Assembly: GCF_008831265.1 (NCBI RefSeq)
Contig: NZ_VTTH01000007.1
Coordinates: 62,001-126,000 of the forward strand
Direction: 5' to 3'
From: Lacisediminimonas profundi
Lineage (GTDB): Bacteria; Pseudomonadota; Gammaproteobacteria; Burkholderiales; Burkholderiaceae_D
DNA: 64,000 nucleotides
Shown: positions 35,696-43,718 of the stretch, in pieces
How the letters are laid out: each line of letters starts with the position of its first letter
Position numbering within the stretch: the first letter of the stretch is position 1
The notes under the pieces: generated by a model
Seen by the model: only the letters and a program-made list of their open reading frames with translations
Told to the model about the DNA's origin: nothing
Databases searched by the model: none
Made by a program: the position numbers and the translations under genes

Positions 35696-37258
35696 ATGAC
35701 TACCATTGCGTCTTCCCTGCCCGAGCAGGAATTCATTTCCCTTCCTGACCTGGTCGCCCGGCATGCCGCAGCCGATCCGCGGCACATTGCCTTGATCGAG
35801 GGCGAACGCAGCATTGACTACGCCGGACTCGATCAGCTGATGAACCGGGTCGCGGCCAGTTTGCAGCGCGATGGCGTACGGCCGCAGCAATGCATTGCGA
35901 TCTGCGCGGCCGGCTCGCTGGACTATGCCGCGACCTTCCTCGGCGCGCTGCGGGCCGGCGTGACCGTCGCGCCGCTGGCGCCCTCCTCCACCGCCGAGGG
36001 GCTGACCGCCATGATCCGGGACTGCGAAGCCACCCACCTGTTCCTGGATGCTGCCACCGCCGTACTGCTGAAGGATGCCGCCGGCCTGCCTGCGCTGCGC
36101 CGTGTCCATCTCGGCAGCGGCGAAACCGGCTCGGACGGCGTTCGCTGGCAGGACTGGCTGGCCGACGCCGCCTCTGCCCGGCCGGTGACAATTGATCCGT
36201 CGTGGGCTTTCAATATCATCTATTCCTCGGGCACGACCGGCACGCCCAAGGGCATCATGCAGCCGCATTCGATGCGCTGGATGCATGTGCAGCGCGGGAT
36301 CCTGAACGGCTACGGGCCGGATGCGGTGGCAATGATATCCACCCCGCTGTATTCGAACACGACGCTGGTCAGCCTGGTCCCGACCATCGGCCTGGGTGGC
36401 ACGGCGGTGATCATGCCGAAATTCGACGCCACCGGCTTCCTGGAGCTGGCGCAGAAAGTACGCGCCACGCACGCGATGCTGGTGCCGGTGCAGTACCAGC
36501 GGCTGATGTCGCATCCGGATTTCGACCGCTACGACCTGTCCTCCTTCCGGATGAAGTTCAGCACCAGCGCGCCGTTCGCCGCGGCGCTCAAGGCCGATGT
36601 GCTCAAACGCTGGCCGGGCGGACTGATCGAGTATTACGGCATGACCGAAGGCGGAGGAACCTGCATCCTGGCGGCGCATGAACATCCGGACAAATTGCAT
36701 ACGGTGGGACGGCCTGCGCCAGGCCATGACATTCGCCTGATCGACGAGAACGGCAAGCAGGTCGGACCGGGCCAGATCGGCGAGGTGGTCGGGCATTCCG
36801 GCGCGATGATGACCGCTTATTTCAAGCAGCCGGAAAAAACCGCCGAGGCCGAATGGCATGACCCTGAGGGCAAGCGCTTCATCCGTACCGGCGACCTTGG
36901 AAGCTTCGACGAGGATGGCTTCCTGACCCTTTTCGACCGCAAGAAGGACATGATAATTTCGGGCGGCTTCAACATCTATCCGACCGATCTTGAAGTGGTG
37001 CTGCGACAGCATCCTGCCGTCGCCGATGTGGCCGTGGTCGGCGTGCCTTCGCAGAAATGGGGAGAGACGCCGGTGGCATTCGTCGTGGCCCGCAGCGGGT
37101 CGGTCGTGGACGAAGCAGGGATCATGGCCTGGGCCAACGAGCGGCTGGGGAAAACACAGCGCTTGGCCGCGGTACGGCTGGTCGATGCGCTGCCGCGCAG
37201 TCCGATCGGCAAGGTATTGAAGCGGGAGCTGCGGGATGGCTTTGCCGGAAACGCATAG
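35696..37258 (+). CDS. Class I adenylate-forming acyl/aryl-CoA synthetase
   Basis: 520 residues, full ANL enzyme. P-loop IIYSSGTTGTPKGI, A5 YYGMTEGGG, A7 RTGDLG with the nearby FLTLFDRKKDMIISGGFNIYPTDLE hinge, and the catalytic lysine in PRSPIGKVLKREL. It forms an acyl-adenylate and then a CoA thioester; long-chain or aromatic acid specificity is undetermined. Monocistronic by position, facing a minus-strand terminator downstream. Confidence 0.9.
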   Translation: MTTIASSLPEQEFISLPDLVARHAAADPRHIALIEGERSIDYAGLDQLMNRVAASLQRDGVRPQQCIAICAAGSLDYAATFLGALRAGVTVAPLAPSSTAEGLTAMIRDCEATHLFLDAATAVLLKDAAGLPALRRVHLGSGETGSDGVRWQDWLADAASARPVTIDPSWAFNIIYSSGTTGTPKGIMQPHSMRWMHVQRGILNGYGPDAVAMISTPLYSNTTLVSLVPTIGLGGTAVIMPKFDATGFLELAQKVRATHAMLVPVQYQRLMSHPDFDRYDLSSFRMKFSTSAPFAAALKADVLKRWPGGLIEYYGMTEGGGTCILAAHEHPDKLHTVGRPAPGHDIRLIDENGKQVGPGQIGEVVGHSGAMMTAYFKQPEKTAEAEWHDPEGKRFIRTGDLGSFDEDGFLTLFDRKKDMIISGGFNIYPTDLEVVLRQHPAVADVAVVGVPSQKWGETPVAFVVARSGSVVDEAGIMAWANERLGKTQRLAAVRLVDALPRSPIGKVLKRELRDGFAGNA

Positions 37259-37296
37259 GCTGTCAGGAACCCGGCTGTCCGTCAGGAACTGACGGA

Positions 37297-37329
37297 CAAA
37301 AAAAATGGGCGGGTTGAAAACCCGCCCAT
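37297..37329 (-). terminator. Rho-independent terminator after tctA
   Basis: ATGGGCGGGTT (37305-37315) pairs exactly with AACCCGCCCAT (37319-37329) around a 3-base loop. On the minus strand the stem is followed by eight T. It ends the tctB-tctA transcript 24 bases after the tctA stop and also sits just past the AMP ligase stop. Confidence 0.93.
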
Positions 37330-37352
37330 CCAGTCCGATCAGTGTGAGGTGA

Positions 37353-38897
37353 TCACTCTTCCTGGAACGCCTCTTCGCGCTTGCTCTTGATCGCCGGCAG
37401 GGCCACGATCACGACCAGCAGGCCGGCAGCAATCAGCAGGCCGAGCGACAGCGGACGGGTGAAGAACACCGTGAAGTCACCGCGCGACAACAGCAGCGAA
37501 CGCCGGAAGTTCTCTTCCATCATCGGTCCCAGCACGAAGCCCAGCAATAGCGGCGCGCCTTCGGCACCCAACTTGAGGAAGATGTAGCCGAGGAGACCGA
37601 AGCCTGCCGTCATGAACACGTCGAAGGTACTGTTGTTCACGGTGTAGACACCGATACAGCAGAAGGTCAGGATCGACGGATACAGGAAACGGTAAGGCAC
37701 GGTCAGCAGCTTGATCCAGATGCCGATCATCGGCAGGTTCAGGATCACCAGCATCAGGTTGCCGAGCCACATGGAGACAATCAGGCCCCAGAACAGGGTC
37801 GGGTTGCTGGTCATGACCTGCGGACCCGGCTGGATGTTGTGGATGGTCATTGCACCGACCATCAGCGCCATCACGGCATTGGGCGGAATGCCCAGTGTCA
37901 GCAGCGGGATGAAGGAGGTCTGTGCCGCCGAGTTGTTGGCCGACTCGGGAGCCGCGACGCCTTCGATTGCGCCCTTGCCGAACTCGGCACTGTTCTTCGA
38001 TACCTTCTTTTCCAGCGAGTAGGCGCCGAACGAAGCCAGTGACGCACCGCCGCCCGGCAGGATGCCCAGTGCCGATCCGAGCGCGGTACCGCGCAGGATA
38101 GGTCCGATCATCCGCTTGAAGTCGTCCTTGGTCGGGAACATGTTGGTCACCTTGCTGGTGAACACTTCCCGCTTGTCCTTCTGCTCGAGGTTGGTCATGA
38201 CTTCCGCGAAGCCGAACACGCCCATTGCCACTGCCACGAAGCCGATACCGTCGGTCAGTTCCGGAATGTTGAACGCATAGCGGGAAACGCCGGTGTTGAC
38301 GTCAGTGCCAACCAGGCCACCGAGCAGGCCCAGCACGATCATCGCGATTGCCTTGATCAGCGAACCGGAAGCCAGCACCACCGCGCCAATCAGGCCCAGT
38401 ACCATCAGCGAGAAATATTCGGCAGGACCGAATTTGAACGCAATCTCCGCCAGCGGCGCAGCGAACGCAGCCAGCAGCAGGGTGCCCACGCAGCCAGCAA
38501 AGAACGAGCCCATCGCAGCTGTCGTCAGCGCGACACCGGCCCGGCCGCGACGTGCCATCTGGTAGCCGTCGATACAGGTCACGACCGAGGACATCTCGCC
38601 GGGAAGGTTGACCAGGATGGCCGTGGTGGAGCCGCCGTACTGCGCGCCGTAATAGATACCGGCCAGCATGATCAGGCCGCCCAGGGGGGGCAGCGCGTAG
38701 GTTGCCGGCAGCAGCATGGCGATGGTGGCGACCGGGCCGAGACCCGGCAGCACGCCGATCAGGGTGCCGATGATGGTGCCGATCAGGCAGTACACCAGGT
38801 TCATCGGAATGCTGAACGACATTCCCAGGATCGTAGTCGGCTCCAGGGCGAGCACGGCGCCGAAGCCCGTGCCCAGGTTTGCGAGTAATGTTTCCAT
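37353..38897 (-). CDS. tctA: Tripartite tricarboxylate transporter large permease TctA
   Basis: 514 residues with about 11-12 membrane segments. Family landmarks: GTIIGTLIGVLPGLGPVATIAMLLP near residues 40-63, ILVNLPGEMSSVVTCIDGYQMARRGRAG, ILPGGGASLASFGAYSLEK, and APESANNSAAQTSFIPLLTLGIP. It works with TctB and an extracytoplasmic TctC binding protein to import citrate-like or aromatic dicarboxylates by ion symport. TctB lies immediately upstream; no TctC is in the window. Confidence 0.95.
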   Translation of the reverse strand: METLLANLGTGFGAVLALEPTTILGMSFSIPMNLVYCLIGTIIGTLIGVLPGLGPVATIAMLLPATYALPPLGGLIMLAGIYYGAQYGGSTTAILVNLPGEMSSVVTCIDGYQMARRGRAGVALTTAAMGSFFAGCVGTLLLAAFAAPLAEIAFKFGPAEYFSLMVLGLIGAVVLASGSLIKAIAMIVLGLLGGLVGTDVNTGVSRYAFNIPELTDGIGFVAVAMGVFGFAEVMTNLEQKDKREVFTSKVTNMFPTKDDFKRMIGPILRGTALGSALGILPGGGASLASFGAYSLEKKVSKNSAEFGKGAIEGVAAPESANNSAAQTSFIPLLTLGIPPNAVMALMVGAMTIHNIQPGPQVMTSNPTLFWGLIVSMWLGNLMLVILNLPMIGIWIKLLTVPYRFLYPSILTFCCIGVYTVNNSTFDVFMTAGFGLLGYIFLKLGAEGAPLLLGFVLGPMMEENFRRSLLLSRGDFTVFFTRPLSLGLLIAAGLLVVIVALPAIKSKREEAFQEE

Positions 38898-38907
38898 AGT
38901 TGGCTCC

Positions 38908-39369
38908 TTAGCCCCTCATGAATACAGGCCAGAGCTGGAATTGCAGCTTGAGCGAGTAAACGAAAACGAAAAGACAGAGCGATATGAGTACCACCGAGTT
39001 GCCGATGGAGGCCTTCCAGGTGTGCTCGTGGCTGGCATAGCTCGCCAGCAGGATCAGCACCAGCAGGGAACCGATCAGGCCCAGCGGATTGAGCAACACG
39101 CCGAACAGGACGACTGAGCCGATGATCGTGAACAGGACGCCCCAGGCAAAAGGCTGGACCTTTTCCTCAGTGTTCTTGGGAGACAGTCCGGTAACTGCGA
39201 CGATGAGTCCCAACAGCATCAATATGATGCCAAGGACCGTCGGGAAATATCCGGGACCCATTCGAGCGGCCGTTCCGAACGTGTATTGTGTGCCGACACC
39301 GGCAAAGAATCCGCCGAACAGGATGAACATCACCCCTGCCCAGAAGTCCTTTTGATTTCTAATGTGCAT
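38908..39369 (-). CDS. tctB: Tripartite tricarboxylate transporter small permease TctB
   Basis: 153 residues from the ATG at 39369 (MHIRNQKDFWAGVMF), preceded by AAGGAG; a TTG 14 codons upstream is possible. Four membrane segments, with FGGFFAGVGTQYTFGTAARMGPGYFPTVLG, the TctB hallmark, at about 14-45. It overlaps no gene and is followed by tctA after 10 bases. Confidence 0.9.
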   Translation of the reverse strand: MHIRNQKDFWAGVMFILFGGFFAGVGTQYTFGTAARMGPGYFPTVLGIILMLLGLIVAVTGLSPKNTEEKVQPFAWGVLFTIIGSVVLFGVLLNPLGLIGSLLVLILLASYASHEHTWKASIGNSVVLISLCLFVFVYSLKLQFQLWPVFMRG

Positions 39370-39741
39370 ACCGCCACTCTCCTTTGATTTTCTGGCCTTG
39401 CTTTTAGCCAAGGCGTGATTTTAACGAACAACGATTTCCGCGCAATGCCTCATTTCTTGCTGCATCGCCACATAACGTGCTGGATTGGTATCGCAAAACC
39501 CGCATAAACAGTCATGTTTCGAATGAATGTCGAAATTGCTGCGATGCGACATAAGTCGCCTGCCGATTGGCTCGGCTAAGCAAAATTACCTATTGATAAA
39601 CGTCAATCCTGCCCCTGAACGGACGAATTTCGGGAACTGACCTATAATTTTTTTGCCAATTCCGGCTGCAAGCGCTCACCGAGCCCCCCTTCGTTCGGGC
39701 GGCTCCCCATGATCCACAGCAGAAAATAACAAGGAGAAGTC
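39370..39741. promoter_or_regulatory. 372-bp divergent intergenic region, tctB / metallo-hydrolase
   Basis: AT-richer than its surroundings and without a gene. A consensus TATAAT at 39643-39648 is a good -10 for the plus-strand hydrolase, about 95 bases before its ATG; the -35 is not clear. A GAGCC/GGCTC dyad near 39680-39704 lies in the leader. Promoters for tctB must also be here but were not resolved. Confidence 0.5.
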
Positions 39742-40569
39742 ATGCGTAGTTACATCCGTTCGGTAGCGGCAGTCCTGTTCGCCACCGCCCTCACGGGCAC
39801 GGCGACCCTGGCGGCGGCCCAGAACAAGACCCAGGTGCAGTGGCTGGGCCAGGCAAGCACCAAGATCACGACACCGGGCGGCAAGGTGATCGTCATCGAC
39901 CCGTGGCTGACCAGCAATCCGAAGACCCCGGCAGCTTACAAGAACCTTGAGGCGCTGGGCAAGGTGGACCTGATACTGGTCACCCACGGTCATTTCGACC
40001 ATATGGCGGACGCGCCTGCGCTGGCCAAGCTGAACAAGGCGCCCATCTATGGCCCGGCCGGCCTGATGCAGACCTTCGCCGCCCTCGGGCTGGTCCCGGC
40101 TGCCCAGGCGGTCCGGTTCGGCAAGGGCGGTACTGTGACGCCACTGGGCGACAAGATCAAGATCACCCAGACCCACGCCGAACACAGTTCGGAAGTCGCC
40201 CACAAGAATCCTGCCACCGGCAAGGATGAGGTCCATGTCGGCGGCGAGCCGGCTGGCTTCATCATCGAACTGGAAGACGGCTTCAAGATCTATCACATGG
40301 GCGACACCGGCCTGTTCGGCGACATGAACCTGATCGGTTCTTATTACAAACCGGACCTGGTGCTGATTCCGATCGGCGGCCATTTCGTGATGTCGCCCAA
40401 GGACGCGGCCGTGGCCACGCGCGATATGATCAAGCCGAAGTTTGCGATCCCGATCCACTACGGCACCATCCCGGTGCTGAAGGGCACGCCGGCCGAGTAC
40501 ACCGCAGCGCTGGGCAGCACGTCGACCAAGGTGTTCGTGCTGGAACCCGGGCAGGCTGTGGAATTCTGA
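39742..40569 (+). CDS. Periplasmic UlaG-type MBL metal-dependent hydrolase
   Basis: 275 residues with AAGGAG before the ATG. Sec signal peptide of about 26 residues (ends TLAAA, then QNKTQVQWLG). The UlaG-like fold follows: QVQWLGQASTKITTPGGKVIVIDPW, metal site THGHFDHM at 81-88, HAEHSS, YHMGDTGLFGDM and IPIHYGT. Most UlaG relatives are cytoplasmic; export is the unusual point. The substrate is unknown. Divergent from the Tct genes and followed by a broken LysR gene. Confidence 0.88.
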   Translation: MRSYIRSVAAVLFATALTGTATLAAAQNKTQVQWLGQASTKITTPGGKVIVIDPWLTSNPKTPAAYKNLEALGKVDLILVTHGHFDHMADAPALAKLNKAPIYGPAGLMQTFAALGLVPAAQAVRFGKGGTVTPLGDKIKITQTHAEHSSEVAHKNPATGKDEVHVGGEPAGFIIELEDGFKIYHMGDTGLFGDMNLIGSYYKPDLVLIPIGGHFVMSPKDAAVATRDMIKPKFAIPIHYGTIPVLKGTPAEYTAALGSTSTKVFVLEPGQAVEF

Positions 40570-40574
40570 TCGCT

Positions 40575-40820
40575 TTACATCCGGGCCTTTCCCATGACCG
40601 CCCTGGCGGTCGTGAGGAAAGCCTGGACCGCCGGCGACGCCGGCTGCTGCGCCAGCCGGACGATGGAAATCGGCCAGTCTGGTTCGAGGTCGCGAAAACG
40701 AATCGAACACAGGATTTCCTGCTTCTGGCGCGCCTCCCATGCCAGCAATGCATCATGGTGGATACCGCCGATCGACAGCAGCGCAGTCGTGGCCGGCGCG
40801 TTGCCTGCCACGGCGACGGA
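40575..40820 (-). pseudogene. C-terminal remnant of a LysR-type regulator
   Basis: The last about 81 codons of a minus-strand frame read like the end of a LysR substrate-binding domain: a GGIHHDALLAWE stretch, then RFRDLEPDWPISIVRLAQQPASPAVQAFLTTARAV, the usual final helix with SPAVQAFL. No helix-turn-helix or rest of the domain follows upstream, because the enolase-family gene begins at 40882 in the opposite direction. It appears to be a truncated gene left when the neighbouring operon was joined here. Recognition is by eye only. Confidence 0.5.
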
Positions 40821-40881
40821 CCGGTAATCTTGCTGTGCCCGATCACCTGCCGCCGCTTTTTCCCCCACCTGACCTGAACCC

Positions 40882-42072
40882 ATGACTACAAGTCCCCCCC
40901 TTCCTGCAGCACCTGCACCACCGGCCCTGCCAGACACCGGCGTCGCGATGACGGTCGCCAATCTGGAAGCCTTCGTGTTCCGCGCCCCCTGCGCCGTGCC
41001 GGTACGCACGGCGTTCGGCGTCATGCATGATCGTCCCGCGGTGCTGGTTCGCGTACGCGATGTCGACGGCGTCGAGGGCTGGGGCGAGGTGTGGTGCAAC
41101 TTCCCCGGCGTCGGCGCAGAACACCGCGCGCGCCTGGTGTCCAGCCTGGTGGCGCCAATGCTGCAGGGTGCAACGGTGACACAGCCGGCGCAAACCACGG
41201 AAGCACTGGAGAATCGGCTGTCCATCCTGGCAATACAATGCGGCGAGCCGGGACCGCTGGCGCAAGTGCTGGCCGGCGTCGACCAGGCTCTCTGGGACCT
41301 GGCTGCGCGTCGCATGAAAACACCCCTGTGGCGGCTGCTTGGGGGTGCCAGTGCCACCATTGGCGCGTATGCCAGCGGGCTGGGACCGGGCGGCGCGATC
41401 GAGACGGCGCTGGCGCACCAGGCGCAGGGATATCGCGCGTTCAAGCTCAAGGTCGGCTTCAATCCGCAGGATGACGTCGAAAACCTGCGTGCCTTGCGCC
41501 GCGCACTGGGCGACGACGCCCGGTTGATGGTGGACGCAAACCAGGGCTGGAGCCGCGACGAGGCCTTGCGCGCCTGTCCACGGCTGGCCGAGTCCGGCCT
41601 CGACTGGATAGAGGAACCCTTGCGCGCCGATGCGCCGCCGGCGCAATGGCGCGACGTGGCTGCAGCCACCAGCGTGCCGCTGGCCGCCGGCGAAAACATC
41701 ATGGGACTCGATCGCTTCGAGCAGGCGGTCGGGTCGGGCACCCTGGGCGTAGTCCAGCCCGACGTCGCCAAGTGGGGCGGCGTCAGCCGCTGCCTGCCGG
41801 TGGCGCGGATGGCGCTGGCGGCCGGCTTGCGCTATTGTCCGCACTACCTCGGCGCCGGTGTCGGCCTGGCGATGTCGGCTCACCTGCTGGCGGCAGCCGG
41901 CGGGAATGGCATGCTGGAGGTGGACAGCAACCCGAATCCCTTGCGCGAAATGCTGTGGCCGACGCTGGCCGCACTGCGCGATGGCCGCGTCACGCTGGGT
42001 GAAGAGCCAGGCATCGGGCCTGCGCCCGAACTGGATGCGCTCAGCGAGTTTGCCGTGCCAGTGGTTCGCTGA
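40882..42072 (+). CDS. Enolase-superfamily (mandelate racemase subgroup) sugar-acid dehydratase
   Basis: 396 residues. N-terminal capping domain, then the barrel with KLKVGFNP (K-x-K base), metal ligands in LMVDANQGW (Asp), DWIEEPL (Glu) and LAAGENIMG (Glu), QPDVAKWGGVS (Asp of the dyad) and CPHYLGAGVG (catalytic His). The His-Asp dyad points to the mandelate racemase subgroup, mostly acid-sugar dehydratases. An in-frame ATG at 40948 could be the true start, since the first 22 residues are Pro-rich. Followed by split UxaA genes, suggesting aldonate or uronate breakdown. Confidence 0.88.
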   Translation: MTTSPPLPAAPAPPALPDTGVAMTVANLEAFVFRAPCAVPVRTAFGVMHDRPAVLVRVRDVDGVEGWGEVWCNFPGVGAEHRARLVSSLVAPMLQGATVTQPAQTTEALENRLSILAIQCGEPGPLAQVLAGVDQALWDLAARRMKTPLWRLLGGASATIGAYASGLGPGGAIETALAHQAQGYRAFKLKVGFNPQDDVENLRALRRALGDDARLMVDANQGWSRDEALRACPRLAESGLDWIEEPLRADAPPAQWRDVAAATSVPLAAGENIMGLDRFEQAVGSGTLGVVQPDVAKWGGVSRCLPVARMALAAGLRYCPHYLGAGVGLAMSAHLLAAAGGNGMLEVDSNPNPLREMLWPTLAALRDGRVTLGEEPGIGPAPELDALSEFAVPVVR

Positions 42073-42111
42073 AATCCGATCATCCTTCCACACACGACAC
42101 ACATACAAGAG

Positions 42112-42387
42112 ATGGTGACAACTTCGATCGGCCCCTCGTCCGAAAACGGGCGCAAGCATGTGGTGGTCAACAACCACGACAATGTCGCCACCCTGCTCGA
42201 CGCCGAGCTCGCACTGACCACCCTGGCCGGCGGCGGGCCCTGCGCTGCCGGCATTCCCTTCGGCCACAAGGCGGCATTGCGGCCGATCGCCGAGGGCGAG
42301 GCGGTGATCAAGTACGGCGTTACCATCGGCCATGCCACCGCCGCCATCGCGGCCGGCGAGCACGTCCACGTCCATAACTGCGAATAA
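42112..42387 (+). CDS. UxaA/GarD-type dehydratase small subunit (SAF domain)
   Basis: 91 residues matching the N-terminal SAF domain of altronate/galactarate dehydratases: VVVNNHDNVATLL at the start, IPFGHKAALRPIAEGEAVIKYGVTIGHAT, then the end HVHVHNCE with the metal-associated histidines. In many bacteria it is fused to the large domain; here it is separate, 15 bases before the large subunit gene. Role in a hexonate dehydratase complex is inferred. Confidence 0.9.
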   Translation: MVTTSIGPSSENGRKHVVVNNHDNVATLLDAELALTTLAGGGPCAAGIPFGHKAALRPIAEGEAVIKYGVTIGHATAAIAAGEHVHVHNCE

Positions 42388-42402
42388 GCCCAACCAGACA
42401 GC

Positions 42403-43563
42403 ATGTCTCCATTTTCCTTCGCCGGGTACCGCCGCACCGACGGCCGCATTGGCATACGTAACCATCTGCTGGTGCTGTCGACGCTGGCCCTGACCAATCG
42501 CCTGGCCGAACTCTCCGCGGCGAGTACGCCCGACGTGTTGCTGGTTGCGACCGACTTCCAGCGCGGTTTGCGCGGGCGTGACGCGCAGATGCAGGAACGG
42601 GTGATCCGCGGCCTGCTCAGCCATCCGAACACCGGCGGCGCCGTGATCTTCGTGCATGACACGCCGGCACGCGAGCGCTTCCTGCAATACGCCGCGGCGC
42701 TGGGACGGCCGGTGCGGGTGGTGGCGTTCATGGAAGGCCGTGGCATGGCCGATTCGGTGCGGCGCGGCGAGGATGCGATTGCCGCTGTCGGGCGCGAGAT
42801 GGCCAGCAGGCCGGACGCAACCGGCAGCCTGGGCGACCTGACGCTGGCGCTGGAATGCGGCGGTTCGGATCCGACCAGCGCGGTGTGCGCCAATCCTGCC
42901 ATCGGCGGCCTGGTCGACCGCGTCATTGCCGCTGGCGGGCGCGCCATCGTCAGCGAAACCGCCGAATTCATTGGCGCGGAGCCGGTCGTGCTGGCCCGCG
43001 CGTCCAGTCCCGCCGTCGGACAGCAGGTGCTGCAGGCGATTGCTCGCTGCGAGCAGATGATGCAAGCCGACGGCGAAGACTACCGGGGCGTCAACCCGAC
43101 TCCCGAGAACATCGCCGGCGGGCTCACCACCTTGATCGAGAAGAGCATGGGCGCCGTCGCCAAATGCGGAACCTCGCCGATTGCCGGCTGCCTGGATTTT
43201 GCGGAAACACCGCAGGGTCCCGGACTGTATTTCATGGACACGCCCTTCTTCAGTCCGGTCTCGATCACCGGGATGGTGTGCGCCGGCGCGCAACTGACCC
43301 TGTTCGCGATCGGCGTCTTCAATCCATCCGGCAATCCGGTCGCGCCGACCGTGAAGGTTTGCGGCAATCCGCAGACGCTGCGCGACTGGCCGGATGCAGT
43401 CGATGTCGATGTCTCGATGCTGGTTGAAGGCAAGGGCATGTTGCCGCAGGCGGTCGAGCAGCTGGGCCATCAGGTCCAGGCAATCTGCAATGGCGAACAG
43501 AGCTGGACCGAACGCTGGCGCGAAGGCCAGGTGCTAGGCGTCAGGAGCCTGCCCGCGCTGTAA
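42403..43563 (+). CDS. UxaA/GarD-type dehydratase large subunit
   Basis: 386 residues, the C-terminal catalytic domain of the altronate/galactarate dehydratase family. FAGYRRTDGRIGIRNHLLVLS opens it; LALECGGSDPTSAVCANPAIG is the family core with conserved Cys, PENIAGGLTTLIEKSMGAVAKCG and MVCAGAQLTLFAIGVFNPSGNP follow. It needs the SAF subunit encoded just upstream. Together with the enolase-family enzyme it forms a three-gene sugar-acid catabolic operon. Confidence 0.92.
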   Translation: MSPFSFAGYRRTDGRIGIRNHLLVLSTLALTNRLAELSAASTPDVLLVATDFQRGLRGRDAQMQERVIRGLLSHPNTGGAVIFVHDTPARERFLQYAAALGRPVRVVAFMEGRGMADSVRRGEDAIAAVGREMASRPDATGSLGDLTLALECGGSDPTSAVCANPAIGGLVDRVIAAGGRAIVSETAEFIGAEPVVLARASSPAVGQQVLQAIARCEQMMQADGEDYRGVNPTPENIAGGLTTLIEKSMGAVAKCGTSPIAGCLDFAETPQGPGLYFMDTPFFSPVSITGMVCAGAQLTLFAIGVFNPSGNPVAPTVKVCGNPQTLRDWPDAVDVDVSMLVEGKGMLPQAVEQLGHQVQAICNGEQSWTERWREGQVLGVRSLPAL

Positions 43564-43642
43564 CAACGCTGGCGGGAAACACTGCGCGGGCCGATCCAGG
43601 GGCCTCCGGCTCTCATCCCGCCTGCGTGCGATTGCGCTCCTG

Positions 43643-43697
43643 AGCCCCAACCCAGCCCGAACTTAGCCCGAACTTAGCCCAAACTCAGCCAAAATCG
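43643..43697. repeat. Five tandem 11-bp repeats
   Basis: Units AGCCCCAACCC, AGCCCGAACTT (twice, exact), AGCCCAAACTC and AGCCAAAATCG run head to tail in the 155-bp gap between the convergent dehydratase and MerR genes. The repeat continues to within 22 bases of the MerR stop. No terminator hairpin is seen in this gap. Confidence 0.8.
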
Positions 43698-43718
43698 CGA
43701 CCCCGCCCGCTGCGTTTC

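Noticed and set aside
39593-39606. TTGATAAACGTCAA, similar to the LiuR dyad
   Set aside because: Only one of the two ACGT half-sites is present and it lies between tctB and a hydrolase unrelated to leucine genes.
40843-43470. Very long minus-strand open frame (875 codons) opposite the enolase-family and UxaA genes
   Set aside because: Its translation is His/Gln/Arg-rich with no domain, and the plus-strand genes carry clear catalytic motifs; it is an antisense shadow caused by high GC.
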